Of a stretch of 64,000 nucleotides of DNA, positions 50,681-59,733 are shown in pieces. Position 1 is the stretch's first letter, and every line of letters begins with the position of its first letter. The position numbers and the translations under genes were made by a program. The notes beneath the pieces are model-generated. The model was not told the DNA's origin, made no database searches, and saw only the letters and a list, made by a program, of their open reading frames with translations. Origin of the DNA: an uncultured bacterium (lineage in GTDB: Bacteria > Verrucomicrobiota > Lentisphaeria > Victivallales > UBA1829); assembly GCA_900548385.1 (NCBI GenBank), contig URKJ01000024.1, forward strand, positions 7,908 through 71,907. The letters run 5' to 3'.

Positions 50681-53600
50681 ATGAAAAACTGCCGGCCGTT
50701 TCTGCTTGCCGCAACATTGGTCTGCACTGCGGCAGCCCTGTTTGCGGAAGATCTGATCATCGAAGTCAAAATGCCGCCACGGGAGAAAAAGCATCATCTT
50801 TATCCGGGCATTCAAAACTTTACGATTCAGGACAACATGTTTCTCCGCGACGGAAAGCCGACATTTGTCTCCGGCGGATGGCAGCTTGACATGGAAGCTC
50901 CGGTCTGGCGGTTCCGCCTGTTCAGCGTCGACGTCTGCACCTACAATCCCGAATTCATCTTCACCTGTTACGGACTGAAAAAAGGCGCGGACGGCGTGAA
51001 GCGCCTGCAGCTGGCGCCCAATCCATGGTTCGAAGCGATGATAAACCGTTTTCTCTCCAATAAAGTCAATTTCTGGCAGGAACACAAAGCGGCGAAAATC
51101 AACCATCTTACCGACGATCCGAATTTCAAAGATGCCTCCGGCGGCGGGCATTTTGTCGCATTTGATCCATACCATCCGCTCGGAGTTCCGCTGTACCGGG
51201 AACTTTACAAAACCTGGATGCGCTATACACAGAACTATCCGATATTCTGTTACGAACTGTTCAACGAAATGAGCTACGACAACACTCATGCGATCAGCCG
51301 CAACGCCTTCCGCGATTCCATGAGAAACAAATACAGAACCATTCAGGCACTGAACAAGGCCTGGAATTCCCGGTTCGCCTCGTTTGACGATGTCGATGCC
51401 CCCGGTTATCTCTCCGATCATGGGACAAAAAACATAGCCCGCGAAAAATTTTACCTGGAAGAATGCACAAAATATCCGGCTCTGATGGTCGAATGGCAGA
51501 AATTTCAGGAAGCCCGCTGTGCGGAAGCGGTTCAGAAGCTCATGCCGATCATGCGCTCTTATGATCCCGATCCGAAAGTCTTCTCGACTCTGCAATCGGA
51601 AATGGCGTGGTGGATGGACCACACGGGCAGCGGTGTCGGAACCAAAGCCATGACATCCGTTTCCGACTTTTATTCCCACGAAATCGGCACGGGGCTGATC
51701 GAAAGCGGCAACTACCGCAGTTACCCCTACGCGGCAAAAATGATCCGCACCGGTTTCGTCGGCGATCTTGTCCGCGGATTCAATCCGAACCGTCCGGTCT
51801 ACAACGCCGAAGCCCCGCTCACCATCATCTCCCGCGGCGTCTCGGAAGACGATCTGCGGGCAAACGACTTTGCAGCCATGACATCCGGCTGGAAATTTTT
51901 CGACGCAACCGCCGCGGCTCCGGAAAACTGGAATGCCGAACACTGTTCCACGGAAAACTGGGGAGCTGTCCGCGTTCCGGATATGTGGGGAAAGAACGGC
52001 TATGTCAACTGTCAGGTCGGACTCTACCGCAAAGAGTTCAGGCTCTCCCCCGCACAACTTGAAAACAAAGTTTATCTCAACGGAAAAGCTCTCGCCGATT
52101 CCGGGGAAATCTACATCAACGGCAAACCGGCAGGCAGTGTGACGGGTTTCAACACTCCGTTCACGTTCGACATCACGCCGTTTGTGAAAGCGGAAAATTC
52201 CATCGCAATCCGTATCGTAAACCGCTATTTCCACAACGGCATGTATTACGGCGGAATCCGCGGATTCATTGCCGTCAACGGCGCACGGCTGATCCCGGAC
52301 AAAGCCGCGGCATTTGAACCGCGCCATTTCCGGACCTATTACTGGAGCCAGATGGCGCACGGCGCCATGAACGGCCTCATGCTCTCCTACAATCCGCCCC
52401 AGCATACGATGGCGGCACGCTCCCTGCCGCTGATCAAACGGGAAATCGAAAACGTCGCAGACCTTATCTATCTCAAGGAAAATCAGCCCGTCCCGGAAGT
52501 TGCAATGCTCTATCCCTATGAATCCATGCACACCGTTCTGCACAAGGATTACATGGAGCGGCTTGAGGGCCCTGCAACCATCAATATTCTTCCGTGGTAC
52601 ACTCCGTTTGTCTTCCACGGCAACTCCCCGGCGGTAATGCTTCCGGAAGTGCTCCGGAAAAATGCCGGAACCGGTCTGAAACTGCTGGTTGCCCCCAATC
52701 ACCTGCGCTTCTCTCCGGAAAGCTGGAAAACCCTGTGCAGGTTTGTCGAAAACGGCGGCGTGCTTGTGACCAACTACGACTCATTCACAATCAACGACGA
52801 AACCCACGCGGCATTCGATCCTTCCGTTCTGACCGGCGTGACTTTCGGCAGGGAAATCAGGAATCCTGAATATGATCTGTCGGGTTTCGGAAAAGGCAGA
52901 CTGAAGCAGCGGCATCTTGACAAGACATTCGGCCGCGAGCTGATACCGGGAAGCGCCAAACCTTATTTGAATTATGCGGACGGACGCCCCGCCGTCACTG
53001 TTAACCGCCACGGCAAAGGAAAGGTCTACGTCGTCGGAGCCAATTTCGATTACAAAGTTCTCGGAAAACTGTTGACCGGACTCGGAGACGAGGTGAAACT
53101 CCGCCGTTTTCTGCGTCTTGCTCCTGCAGGCAAAAGCTTCCTGCCGGAATTTGTCGATCTGAAATGCTGGACGGCAAAAAACGGAAGCCGCCTTGTCTAT
53201 GCACTCAACTACGATGTTTCCGGCTCGGCAAAGCTCCATATTCCCGGACTTGCAAAAGGGAACTTCCGCATGCGCAACGTGGAAAACGCCCGGACAATTC
53301 CCGCTCCCTCCGGCAGGGAATTCTGGACGGCGGAGGAATTGAACGCGGGAATCCCGATGCGGCTCGGCCAGTTCTCGCCGGTCGTCATCCTGCTGGAACC
53401 CGCCGGACTTGCTCCGCGGGAATTCAAAGGGATCGCCCCGACCCGTCTGGCAATGTTGAACAGATTGTGGGTAAAACCGCCGGAAATTGCGGGCGGACCG
53501 AAAATCGGCTTCACGCCGCTGGATGTGATGAATCCGACTCACGGCACATTCCCGACCGCTCTTCAGCTGGTTGCGGACAACGGATTCAATATCGAACACC

Positions 53601-54352
53601 TGCCGGAAGACTCCCGGTTCAGGAATGTCGATGTCGTCATGTATTCCCATCCCCGCCTGGAATGCCGGAATCCCGACGATCTGCTTGAATTCGTCCGCAA
53701 TGGCGGCGGACTGATGATGATGGGAAGCGGAGCGCTGACGTATCACGTTCTGCCCTCCAACAGAAAGATCATGCGCGCTTTCGGTCTGGAACAGGGATAT
53801 ATTCCAGCCGCGCTCTACAACAGGAAACCGAATCTGCCGGAAGAGGACTGCCTGAACGTGCGGTGCGAAATCGTTCCCGGCCATCCGGTCACGGAACACG
53901 TCAAAGAGTTTGTAACCGCCAACGCCGGAATTCTTACCCGTATTCCGAAAAATGCCAAAGTCCTGCTGCGTGCGCCGAAAGACGATCCCTCGTATCCGGG
54001 TCGTCCGGTCGCAGTCGCATTCGAGTATGGAAAAGGACGCGTGATCTATATGTCCGACTACTGGTTTGTCCGTCCTCTGCACATCAACCGCGGCGACGAT
54101 GCACAATTTTTCCTCAATGCAATGAACTGGCTTGCCCGCCGCAATACTGAAGAACTCTCCGCCGCCGACCTGAAACAGTCGCTTTATATCACGAAAGAGC
54201 TGCTCGAACAGGCGGAGCGTGAAGAAGCTGCGGGAATCACGGTCTTCACTCCGCCGGAAGAAAAAGCCTCGGTTCTCGAAAATTCCGACTTTTCCAAAAC
54301 CGAAGGTCTGCAAGGCGGCGATCCGATCGTGGATGCCATGAAATATTTCTGA
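50681..54352 (+). CDS. Large secreted GH42-like glycosidase with jelly-roll and GATase-like domains
   Basis: A 1223-residue exported enzyme. Residues 1-23 form a signal peptide ending FAED. A clan-A barrel follows with Glu196 in LFNEMSY (acid/base) and Glu377 in YNAEAPL (nucleophile). Residues about 410-540 form a GH2-like jelly-roll sugar-binding insert (VYLNGKALADSGEIYINGK). Then comes a GH42-type trimerisation/GATase-like domain (RFVENGGVLVTN), beta domains, and a second ThuA/GATase-like domain (NGGGLMMMGSGALTYH). GGAAGGAC precedes the start. It follows the GntR/LacI regulator and leads to a double F5/8C protein and a pseudopilin. Probably acts on beta-galactose-bearing glycans; specificity unproven. 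Confidence 0.72.
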   Translation: MKNCRPFLLAATLVCTAAALFAEDLIIEVKMPPREKKHHLYPGIQNFTIQDNMFLRDGKPTFVSGGWQLDMEAPVWRFRLFSVDVCTYNPEFIFTCYGLKKGADGVKRLQLAPNPWFEAMINRFLSNKVNFWQEHKAAKINHLTDDPNFKDASGGGHFVAFDPYHPLGVPLYRELYKTWMRYTQNYPIFCYELFNEMSYDNTHAISRNAFRDSMRNKYRTIQALNKAWNSRFASFDDVDAPGYLSDHGTKNIAREKFYLEECTKYPALMVEWQKFQEARCAEAVQKLMPIMRSYDPDPKVFSTLQSEMAWWMDHTGSGVGTKAMTSVSDFYSHEIGTGLIESGNYRSYPYAAKMIRTGFVGDLVRGFNPNRPVYNAEAPLTIISRGVSEDDLRANDFAAMTSGWKFFDATAAAPENWNAEHCSTENWGAVRVPDMWGKNGYVNCQVGLYRKEFRLSPAQLENKVYLNGKALADSGEIYINGKPAGSVTGFNTPFTFDITPFVKAENSIAIRIVNRYFHNGMYYGGIRGFIAVNGARLIPDKAAAFEPRHFRTYYWSQMAHGAMNGLMLSYNPPQHTMAARSLPLIKREIENVADLIYLKENQPVPEVAMLYPYESMHTVLHKDYMERLEGPATINILPWYTPFVFHGNSPAVMLPEVLRKNAGTGLKLLVAPNHLRFSPESWKTLCRFVENGGVLVTNYDSFTINDETHAAFDPSVLTGVTFGREIRNPEYDLSGFGKGRLKQRHLDKTFGRELIPGSAKPYLNYADGRPAVTVNRHGKGKVYVVGANFDYKVLGKLLTGLGDEVKLRRFLRLAPAGKSFLPEFVDLKCWTAKNGSRLVYALNYDVSGSAKLHIPGLAKGNFRMRNVENARTIPAPSGREFWTAEELNAGIPMRLGQFSPVVILLEPAGLAPREFKGIAPTRLAMLNRLWVKPPEIAGGPKIGFTPLDVMNPTHGTFPTALQLVADNGFNIEHLPEDSRFRNVDVVMYSHPRLECRNPDDLLEFVRNGGGLMMMGSGALTYHVLPSNRKIMRAFGLEQGYIPAALYNRKPNLPEEDCLNVRCEIVPGHPVTEHVKEFVTANAGILTRIPKNAKVLLRAPKDDPSYPGRPVAVAFEYGKGRVIYMSDYWFVRPLHINRGDDAQFFLNAMNWLARRNTEELSAADLKQSLYITKELLEQAEREEAAGITVFTPPEEKASVLENSDFSKTEGLQGGDPIVDAMKYF

Positions 54353-54385
54353 ACAGAATTCTGAATAAAAAGGAGAAATCACTGA

Positions 54386-55276
54386 ATGAAACCATCATTG
54401 CTCATCCTTATGACGGCGCTGGGAACCTCCGCACTTCCGGGTGCCGTCATCACCTCGCCGTCCGGTCACGGAGAGGGTGCGCACGGAGAGACCATAGCCA
54501 AAAGCGCGGACAACAGCTATTACAGCAAATGGTACAGCAAGTTCAGCCGCGGCCTCTCCTGGCAGCTGGAACTTCCGGGTCCCCGTTTCCTGCAATCCTA
54601 TTCGTTCGTCTATGCCAACGACGAGCCGTCGCGCGATCCGAAATCATGGATCGTGGAGGCAAGCGAAGACGGGAAAAAATTCGTAAAAGTCTCCGAGGTG
54701 GTCAATTATCCATCCCAGCTGCGTTATGCCACCCGTTTTTTCCCGATCAACGATCCCGGCAACTATCGGTTCTACCGGATCCGCTTTCTGGAAAATCACG
54801 GCAGCAGCGGCTTCCAGATTGCGGAAATCGCATTCAGCGACGACGAAGTCCGGGAACGGCAAGGCAAAGCAACGGTTCCGACGGTCTCCTCGCCCTCCGG
54901 CCACATGGGAAAAAAGAATGAGAACATCACAAAAACACTGGACCGCAACAAACGCACCAAATGGTTCACCCCGTACAGCAAAGGGCTTTCCTGGCAGCTG
55001 GAACTCCCGGAATCCCGGATTTGCACCCTTTACCGCCTGACCAGCGCCAACGACTACCCCGGCCGCGATCCGGAATCATGGATCGTCGAAGGCAGCCGGA
55101 ACGGAAAAGATTTCGTGAAGATCGCGGAGGAAAGCAACGTAAAATTCGAAACCCGGCTGCTGGAAAAAGAATTCAGGATCGCCGCACCCGGAAGCTACCG
55201 GTTCTACCGTCTCACATTCCGGAAAGCCGTCAATGGAAAAGACGGTTTCCAGATCGCAGAAATTGAATTCAAATAA
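54386..55276 (+). CDS. Secreted protein with two tandem F5/8C (discoidin/CBM32-like) domains
   Basis: A 296-residue exported protein. Residues 1-20 form a signal peptide. Two homologous units (about 25-150 and 168-296) each carry SPSGH at the start, LSWQLELP, DP-SWIVE, FVK and the closing GFQIAEI, the galactose-binding-like discoidin fold. The unit pair is an internal duplication. It likely binds sugars and may anchor or assist the preceding glycosidase. AAAGGAG precedes the ATG; 33 bases separate it from the glycosidase, so they form an operon. Confidence 0.8.
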   Translation: MKPSLLILMTALGTSALPGAVITSPSGHGEGAHGETIAKSADNSYYSKWYSKFSRGLSWQLELPGPRFLQSYSFVYANDEPSRDPKSWIVEASEDGKKFVKVSEVVNYPSQLRYATRFFPINDPGNYRFYRIRFLENHGSSGFQIAEIAFSDDEVRERQGKATVPTVSSPSGHMGKKNENITKTLDRNKRTKWFTPYSKGLSWQLELPESRICTLYRLTSANDYPGRDPESWIVEGSRNGKDFVKIAEESNVKFETRLLEKEFRIAAPGSYRFYRLTFRKAVNGKDGFQIAEIEFK

Positions 55277-55302
55277 ACCACTTATACAAAAGGAGAAACA
55301 GT

Positions 55303-55992
55303 ATGTACAGCATGAAACACAACCGGAATATCCGTCAAAAATCGGTCCGCCGCACGACAGGGAGGGGATTTACCCTTATAGAACTCCTTGTGGTAATTGC
55401 CATCATCGCCATCCTCGCGGGCATGCTTTTGCCGGCTTTGAGCAAGGCGCGGGAAACCGCCCACACCGCCTCCTGCAAAAACAATCTGAAAACGATCGGA
55501 ACCGTCAATTCGCTTTATCTCAGCGATAACGAGGATTATTTTCTGACCTGGTCGGACAATCAGCGTCAGGCATTTGTCCGACTGCTGTCACGCGGTTACA
55601 TGGGGCTCCCGGAAAACGAGGACATTGTGACAGACTGGACCACCTACAACATCAATCCCAAGCTGAAATCCTGGAAATGTCCGGGAACACGGGAACTGAG
55701 AAGCGACAGCCAGTACAGTTACAATGCCTACGGCCTCCAGATGCAGGTCAAAAAAATCACCAAGGCAAAACGTCCGACAAGCACCATGCTGTCTTCCGAT
55801 TTGCGGTATGGAAACGGCAACTCTTTCAATTACAACGACTTCCATTCTGCAACCGATCGGAGCTGGATCAGAGGAACCGATCGCCATTCCATGACCAACA
55901 ACATCGTGCTTCTTGACAACCACGTCGAAAACTGGAACATCCGGAAAGAATCTCCGAACGGCAATGTCCCGATCATTCTTCTGGGATATTGA
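55303..55992 (+). CDS. Prepilin-type N-terminal domain protein (pseudopilin)
   Basis: A 229-residue protein. After a 26-residue basic leader, RG-FTLIELLVVIAIIAILAG gives a canonical Gly/Phe prepilin-peptidase site, Glu at +5 and one hydrophobic helix ending LLPALSKARETA. The C-terminal part contains an HSMTNNIVLLDNH segment of the H-x9-DG type. AAAGGAG lies eight bases before the start. It follows the discoidin gene by 26 bases and is the second pseudopilin attached to a glycosidase operon in this window. No other type II secretion or pilus genes are present. Confidence 0.87.
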   Translation: MYSMKHNRNIRQKSVRRTTGRGFTLIELLVVIAIIAILAGMLLPALSKARETAHTASCKNNLKTIGTVNSLYLSDNEDYFLTWSDNQRQAFVRLLSRGYMGLPENEDIVTDWTTYNINPKLKSWKCPGTRELRSDSQYSYNAYGLQMQVKKITKAKRPTSTMLSSDLRYGNGNSFNYNDFHSATDRSWIRGTDRHSMTNNIVLLDNHVENWNIRKESPNGNVPIILLGY

Positions 55993-56012
55993 TCCGCTCC
56001 GCCGGCATTTTG

Positions 56013-56050
56013 AAAGCCTTTGTCCGCCTGTCGTGGACAAAGGCTTTTTC
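56013..56050. terminator. Bidirectional terminator between pseudopilin and HD gene
   Basis: AGCCTTTGTCC (56015-56025) pairs with GGACAAAGGCT (56035-56045), followed by T4-5. It lies between convergent stop codons. Confidence 0.85.
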
Positions 56051-56056
56051 ATTCCC

Positions 56057-56623
56057 TCATTCCACCCGGAAACAGCGGCACATATCTTCAAAACGCGCCA
56101 GCGAATCCGGCCCGAATTTCTCCATGGAACGGCGAATGCGGTCAAGGGATTTTTCCTTGCGGTCTCCCGACTTGGAGAAAAATTTATCCGCCAGACAGAC
56201 AAGTCTCTCTTCCGGCGTCTCCGGCAGATAATCACCGACAGGAAGCGGAAGCCCCTGTTTCTGTATATCAGCGGCGGTAAGCCCGCTTCCGGTGTGCCGT
56301 TCGCAAATCCGCTCATAAGGAGCAAGATCAAGCGCATGATCCCGCGCATAATCCCGCAGCATCGCGGCGCCGATCACCCCATGGGCGATATACGGTTCCG
56401 TCCCCCCGCACAGGATCGACGGCGCGTGACACCGGCAAATCCCGATATCGTGCAGCATCGCCCCGTCCGCGACAAGCCGGGCATCCAGCACGATACCGGA
56501 CCGTTCCAAAATCGCCAGAGCCTTGTCACGGACCTGTTCGCTGTGTGCAATCAGAAGTCGGCGCAACGGAGTATCTTCCGGATAAAAATACCGGATTATT
56601 TCAAAAGGTTCCAATACAGCCAT
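56057..56623 (-). CDS. HD domain phosphohydrolase
   Basis: A 188-residue cytoplasmic protein with a compact HD superfamily domain. His26 in IAHSEQVRDKA, the MLHDIGI doublet (His57-Asp58), HGVIGA near residue 81 and ERHTGSG near 109 supply the metal ligands. Related to tRNA or nucleotide phosphohydrolases of the YqeK/HDIG type. The substrate is unknown. GGAGAACCGGA precedes the ATG. It is convergent with the pseudopilin gene and upstream of, but unrelated in function to, the V-ATPase operon end. Confidence 0.87.
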   Translation of the reverse strand: MAVLEPFEIIRYFYPEDTPLRRLLIAHSEQVRDKALAILERSGIVLDARLVADGAMLHDIGICRCHAPSILCGGTEPYIAHGVIGAAMLRDYARDHALDLAPYERICERHTGSGLTAADIQKQGLPLPVGDYLPETPEERLVCLADKFFSKSGDRKEKSLDRIRRSMEKFGPDSLARFEDMCRCFRVE

Positions 56624-56651
56624 TCCGGTTCTCCGAAAAAGAGAATATCAT

Positions 56652-56682
56652 AAAAAAGCGGATCCCCGGAAGGAGATCCGCT
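56652..56682 (-). terminator. Terminator of the V-ATPase operon
   Basis: AGCGGATC (56657-56664) pairs with GATCCGCT (56675-56682). Read on the minus strand, the stem is followed by T6. It lies 26 bases after the subunit K stop codon. Confidence 0.85.
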
Positions 56683-56707
56683 GAATGAACAAACGCTGTT
56701 CCCGTAC

Positions 56708-57250
56708 TCAGAAAGAGCCGAGAAGAACGATCGCAAACGCCATTACGAAGATCGCAACGGTTTCCACGATACCGAGCACCATCAGCTGATTGGTGAACCC
56801 TTTGCCGGTCTCGGCAAACGCATCTGCCGCCGCCGCGGAGGAAAGTCCCTGCCAGAGTGCGGAGATTCCCATCGAAACACCGGAAAGCACACCGACCATC
56901 ATATAGACGAACCAGACACCCGGTTTGGAAGCGAGCAGAGTCGCATCACTGGCGGCGCCCATAATGATGAACATGATGATCATACCGTAAATCGTCTGGG
57001 AAAGCGGAGCTCCGGCGAAGATCAGCAGCTGGAACGGCGCAGGCTTGTTCTGTGCATAGCACTTTTTCCACGCACCGACCGCGGCACATGCCGCCGCTCC
57101 GGCGCCGTAGGCGGAACCGATGGCGGCAAAGCCGATGGATGAGAACGCCGCCGCGAAGACCAATGCCTTCTGTGCGAAGTCCGGAACGATGGGGGCTGCG
57201 GCCTGAGCCGCATTTGCGGCGTCTGCCGCCGCTGCGAGTAACATACTCAT
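56708..57250 (-). CDS. atpK: V-type ATP synthase subunit K (proteolipid)
   Basis: Rotor-ring proteolipid of the membrane domain, 180 residues with four transmembrane helices (two fused hairpins), as in bacterial V-type subunit K. The ion-site pattern includes Gln85 in APLSQTIYG, Gln134 in ALWQGL and Glu163 in VETVAIF. These correspond to Gln65, Gln110 and Glu139 of the Na+-translocating Enterococcus hirae NtpK. The first hairpin lacks a carboxylate. Na+ coupling is therefore likely but inferred. The start overlaps the subunit I stop by four bases. Confidence 0.93.
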   Translation of the reverse strand: MSMLLAAAADAANAAQAAAPIVPDFAQKALVFAAAFSSIGFAAIGSAYGAGAAACAAVGAWKKCYAQNKPAPFQLLIFAGAPLSQTIYGMIIMFIIMGAASDATLLASKPGVWFVYMMVGVLSGVSMGISALWQGLSSAAAADAFAETGKGFTNQLMVLGIVETVAIFVMAFAIVLLGSF

Positions 57251-59112
57251 TGTTTTTCTCCTGTTGTTTTATTATCTTTGATTGGGTTTTTCGTCTTTGA
57301 AAACGGTTTATACCGGATTCCCGCCCACTGCATCTCCATGTGGTTCGAGAACTCCAGAGTATTGAGTCGGATCGCGTGCACCAGAACGCCGAGGAAACCG
57401 AGCGCAATGTTCAGGACATGCCCGAACAAGGCAACGATCACCAGACAGAGCAGACCGATCACGAACAGGTTTTTCGGCAGAGCATCCAGCAGCATTCCTC
57501 CCATCTTGTTGAAGTTTTCCGCAATGTACGCTCCCGAAAGTCCGACTGCAAACAGACGGATGTAAGAAAGCACGTCGACGAAACTGCCGATCAGAGCAAA
57601 CGGCAGATTCAGCGCGGCTTCCAGTGTAATGGTCACGACGATCAGCGCCACGCCGATCCCGTAGAAATAGTAAGCGAACGTCGGAAATGTCCCCGAAAAG
57701 ACGATCAGGTTCACCGCGGTGAAGAAGTTGCCCCAGATCAGCAGCGCCCAGCCGAGATTTCCCAGCGCACGCCAGCTGTGCCGCAAATCCACAACCGTTT
57801 TGAACAGACGCGCCGACGAAAGTTGGAGCGCCGCCAGAAGGAAGCAGAGCCATTGGACAAATTTGTCTTTCAGATCCGCCGGATTCTGTTTCAGCTTCTC
57901 CGCAATCTCGCACGCCAGCGGACTGTGCGCCGGATCCGCAAGGAAGTTGAGTCCCTGCATGAACGACGGGAGCGTATGCCGCGGAATCCCGAACCAGGAA
58001 CCGTTCAGCCATCCCCAGATCAGCGACATGCACGAAAGCATCAGGAACAGGTTCAGCGGAAGCCGCGCCCCCTCTTTCCCTTTGCAGACCGTGAATTTGC
58101 AGATCAGCGCGGTTGCGATGAACAGAATGCCGTATCCCGCATCCCCGATCAGCATTCCGAAAAAGATCGGGAAGAAGATCAGGAAAAACAGATTGACGTC
58201 ATTTTCACGATAACCCGGCGTAACGCCGATGAAATCGAACAGCGGATCCATGATGTTCAGCCATTTCGGTTTGCGGATGCAGGTCGGCACCTGCTCATCT
58301 CCCAAATCGGGATCGGCGATCAGCAGCGCCCAGCCGTTTTTCCCGGCGGCATCCCGCAGTTCCGCCACCTTGTCTTCCGGAACATAGCCGGAAATATAGG
58401 AAATGGCACCGTCAACCGCCATACCGTCACGGTTCCGCGCGAACGTCAGCTCATCTTCGACTTCGGCACGGTACGCGCGGATCTCATCCAGCGCAGGGGC
58501 AAACGATTCCAGTTCCGCATCAAGCGCCCGGAGTTCCTTTCCGGCTTCGTCGATCTCACGGGCGACATCCGCCAGCGGACGCTCCGGAAGAGCAAGAACA
58601 TTCAGGCCTTTGGTATCAATCGGAGTCCGGGCGATCAGCGCAAAACAAACCTGTCCGGCATCTCTGGCGACCTCCTGCATGGAAACGCCTTCCGGCAATT
58701 CCGGCATGACTTTCGGCGATGCAGTGCAGAGCACCACATAAATCCCCTGTTTTTCCAGCGCCCGGATCTGCTCCGGCGAGAAATTTCCCCACGGACGCAG
58801 ACGCTCGTACTCTTTGTTCAGAGCCTCAAGCGATTTTTCCACCGTCGCACGTTCGTCAAGAATCGCGTTGACGCGGGTTACCGCCTCCTCCGCTCCGGCG
58901 GGAGCCGTCCCGCGTCTGTTTTTATACTCCAGCAGCGCGAGTCCGGCGCGGTTCACATCGGCGAGCCGTTTGGACAGCGTTGCTACATCGGCGGTCTCCA
59001 CATTCGCGGCGACCGCGGTATGCATGATCGAAAGATCACGCAGAGCTTCAAGAGTCCGGACCTTGTCGGAATCCAGGCACAGAAGCGTGATTTTTTTCAT
59101 TGGAATAATCAT
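57247..59112 (-). CDS. atpI: V-type ATP synthase subunit I
   Basis: Membrane stator subunit (a-subunit homologue) of 621 residues. The N-terminal 300 residues are cytosolic and coiled-coil-like. The C-terminal half has about seven hydrophobic segments with RLFAVGLSGAYIAENFN, which carries the essential Arg of the ion channel, and GHVLNIALGFLGVLVHAIRLNTLEF. The start at 59112 overlaps the subunit D stop (ATGA) with AGGAG eight bases upstream; an in-frame ATG at 59100 (MKKITLL) is an alternative. It forms the ion path together with subunit K. Confidence 0.94.
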   Translation of the reverse strand: MIIPMKKITLLCLDSDKVRTLEALRDLSIMHTAVAANVETADVATLSKRLADVNRAGLALLEYKNRRGTAPAGAEEAVTRVNAILDERATVEKSLEALNKEYERLRPWGNFSPEQIRALEKQGIYVVLCTASPKVMPELPEGVSMQEVARDAGQVCFALIARTPIDTKGLNVLALPERPLADVAREIDEAGKELRALDAELESFAPALDEIRAYRAEVEDELTFARNRDGMAVDGAISYISGYVPEDKVAELRDAAGKNGWALLIADPDLGDEQVPTCIRKPKWLNIMDPLFDFIGVTPGYRENDVNLFFLIFFPIFFGMLIGDAGYGILFIATALICKFTVCKGKEGARLPLNLFLMLSCMSLIWGWLNGSWFGIPRHTLPSFMQGLNFLADPAHSPLACEIAEKLKQNPADLKDKFVQWLCFLLAALQLSSARLFKTVVDLRHSWRALGNLGWALLIWGNFFTAVNLIVFSGTFPTFAYYFYGIGVALIVVTITLEAALNLPFALIGSFVDVLSYIRLFAVGLSGAYIAENFNKMGGMLLDALPKNLFVIGLLCLVIVALFGHVLNIALGFLGVLVHAIRLNTLEFSNHMEMQWAGIRYKPFSKTKNPIKDNKTTGEKQ

Positions 59113-59717
59113 GCAACGGTCTCCTGAAGTTTTTTCTTTGCGATTTTGGAACGGGCGACCGCCGCGGTATCCATATCGCCGAGATAAATCTGAATGGCGC
59201 GGATATTCTCCTTGCACTCCGGAATCTTGACTTTTTCAAAGAGGTTGACGCGCTGAGTCGTAACCCGCAGCTCGTCGGCAATCAAATCGTACTGCTTGCG
59301 GATGATCTCGCGCTCCTCCTGAATGGATACGATCTTTTTAACAGACTCCACGGCATCGTCAAGCCACGGATCATCGGCATAAAGATCGAACGGTTCACAG
59401 TTGAATTCGACTTCCCTGAACACCGGCACATCGACACCCGCGATATTCTGCTCGCCGGTGACGACTTTGCTGACGGACAGGTTCCGCCGGATCTTTTCGA
59501 CCGCTTCCGGATCGCCGAACAGAGTGACCCACGAGGCAAGCGCTTTCTTGGTCTCGTGCTCAAACACCTTGTTCTTCTCAATCCGGTCAAGGCAGGTCCG
59601 CATCTCCATCTGGAGCTGCTGCTTCTTCAACTGAAGAGTCGGCAGGAACCGCTGAAACTGCTTCAGCGAGTCCCGCTCCTGTTTCAATGCTGTTTTTGTT
59701 AATTTGACTTTCGGCAT
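59109..59717 (-). CDS. atpD: V-type ATP synthase subunit D
   Basis: Central-stalk subunit of 202 residues, rotating within the A3B3 head. The N terminus KLTKTALKQERDSLKQFQRFLPTLQLKKQQL, spread over residues 5-35, and a C-terminal long helix (RVNLFEKVKIPECKENIRAI) form the coiled coil typical of subunit D. The stop overlaps the subunit I start. No subunit F gene is adjacent. Confidence 0.95.
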   Translation of the reverse strand: MPKVKLTKTALKQERDSLKQFQRFLPTLQLKKQQLQMEMRTCLDRIEKNKVFEHETKKALASWVTLFGDPEAVEKIRRNLSVSKVVTGEQNIAGVDVPVFREVEFNCEPFDLYADDPWLDDAVESVKKIVSIQEEREIIRKQYDLIADELRVTTQRVNLFEKVKIPECKENIRAIQIYLGDMDTAAVARSKIAKKKLQETVA

Positions 59718-59733
59718 TGCTTCAACCTCCCGG

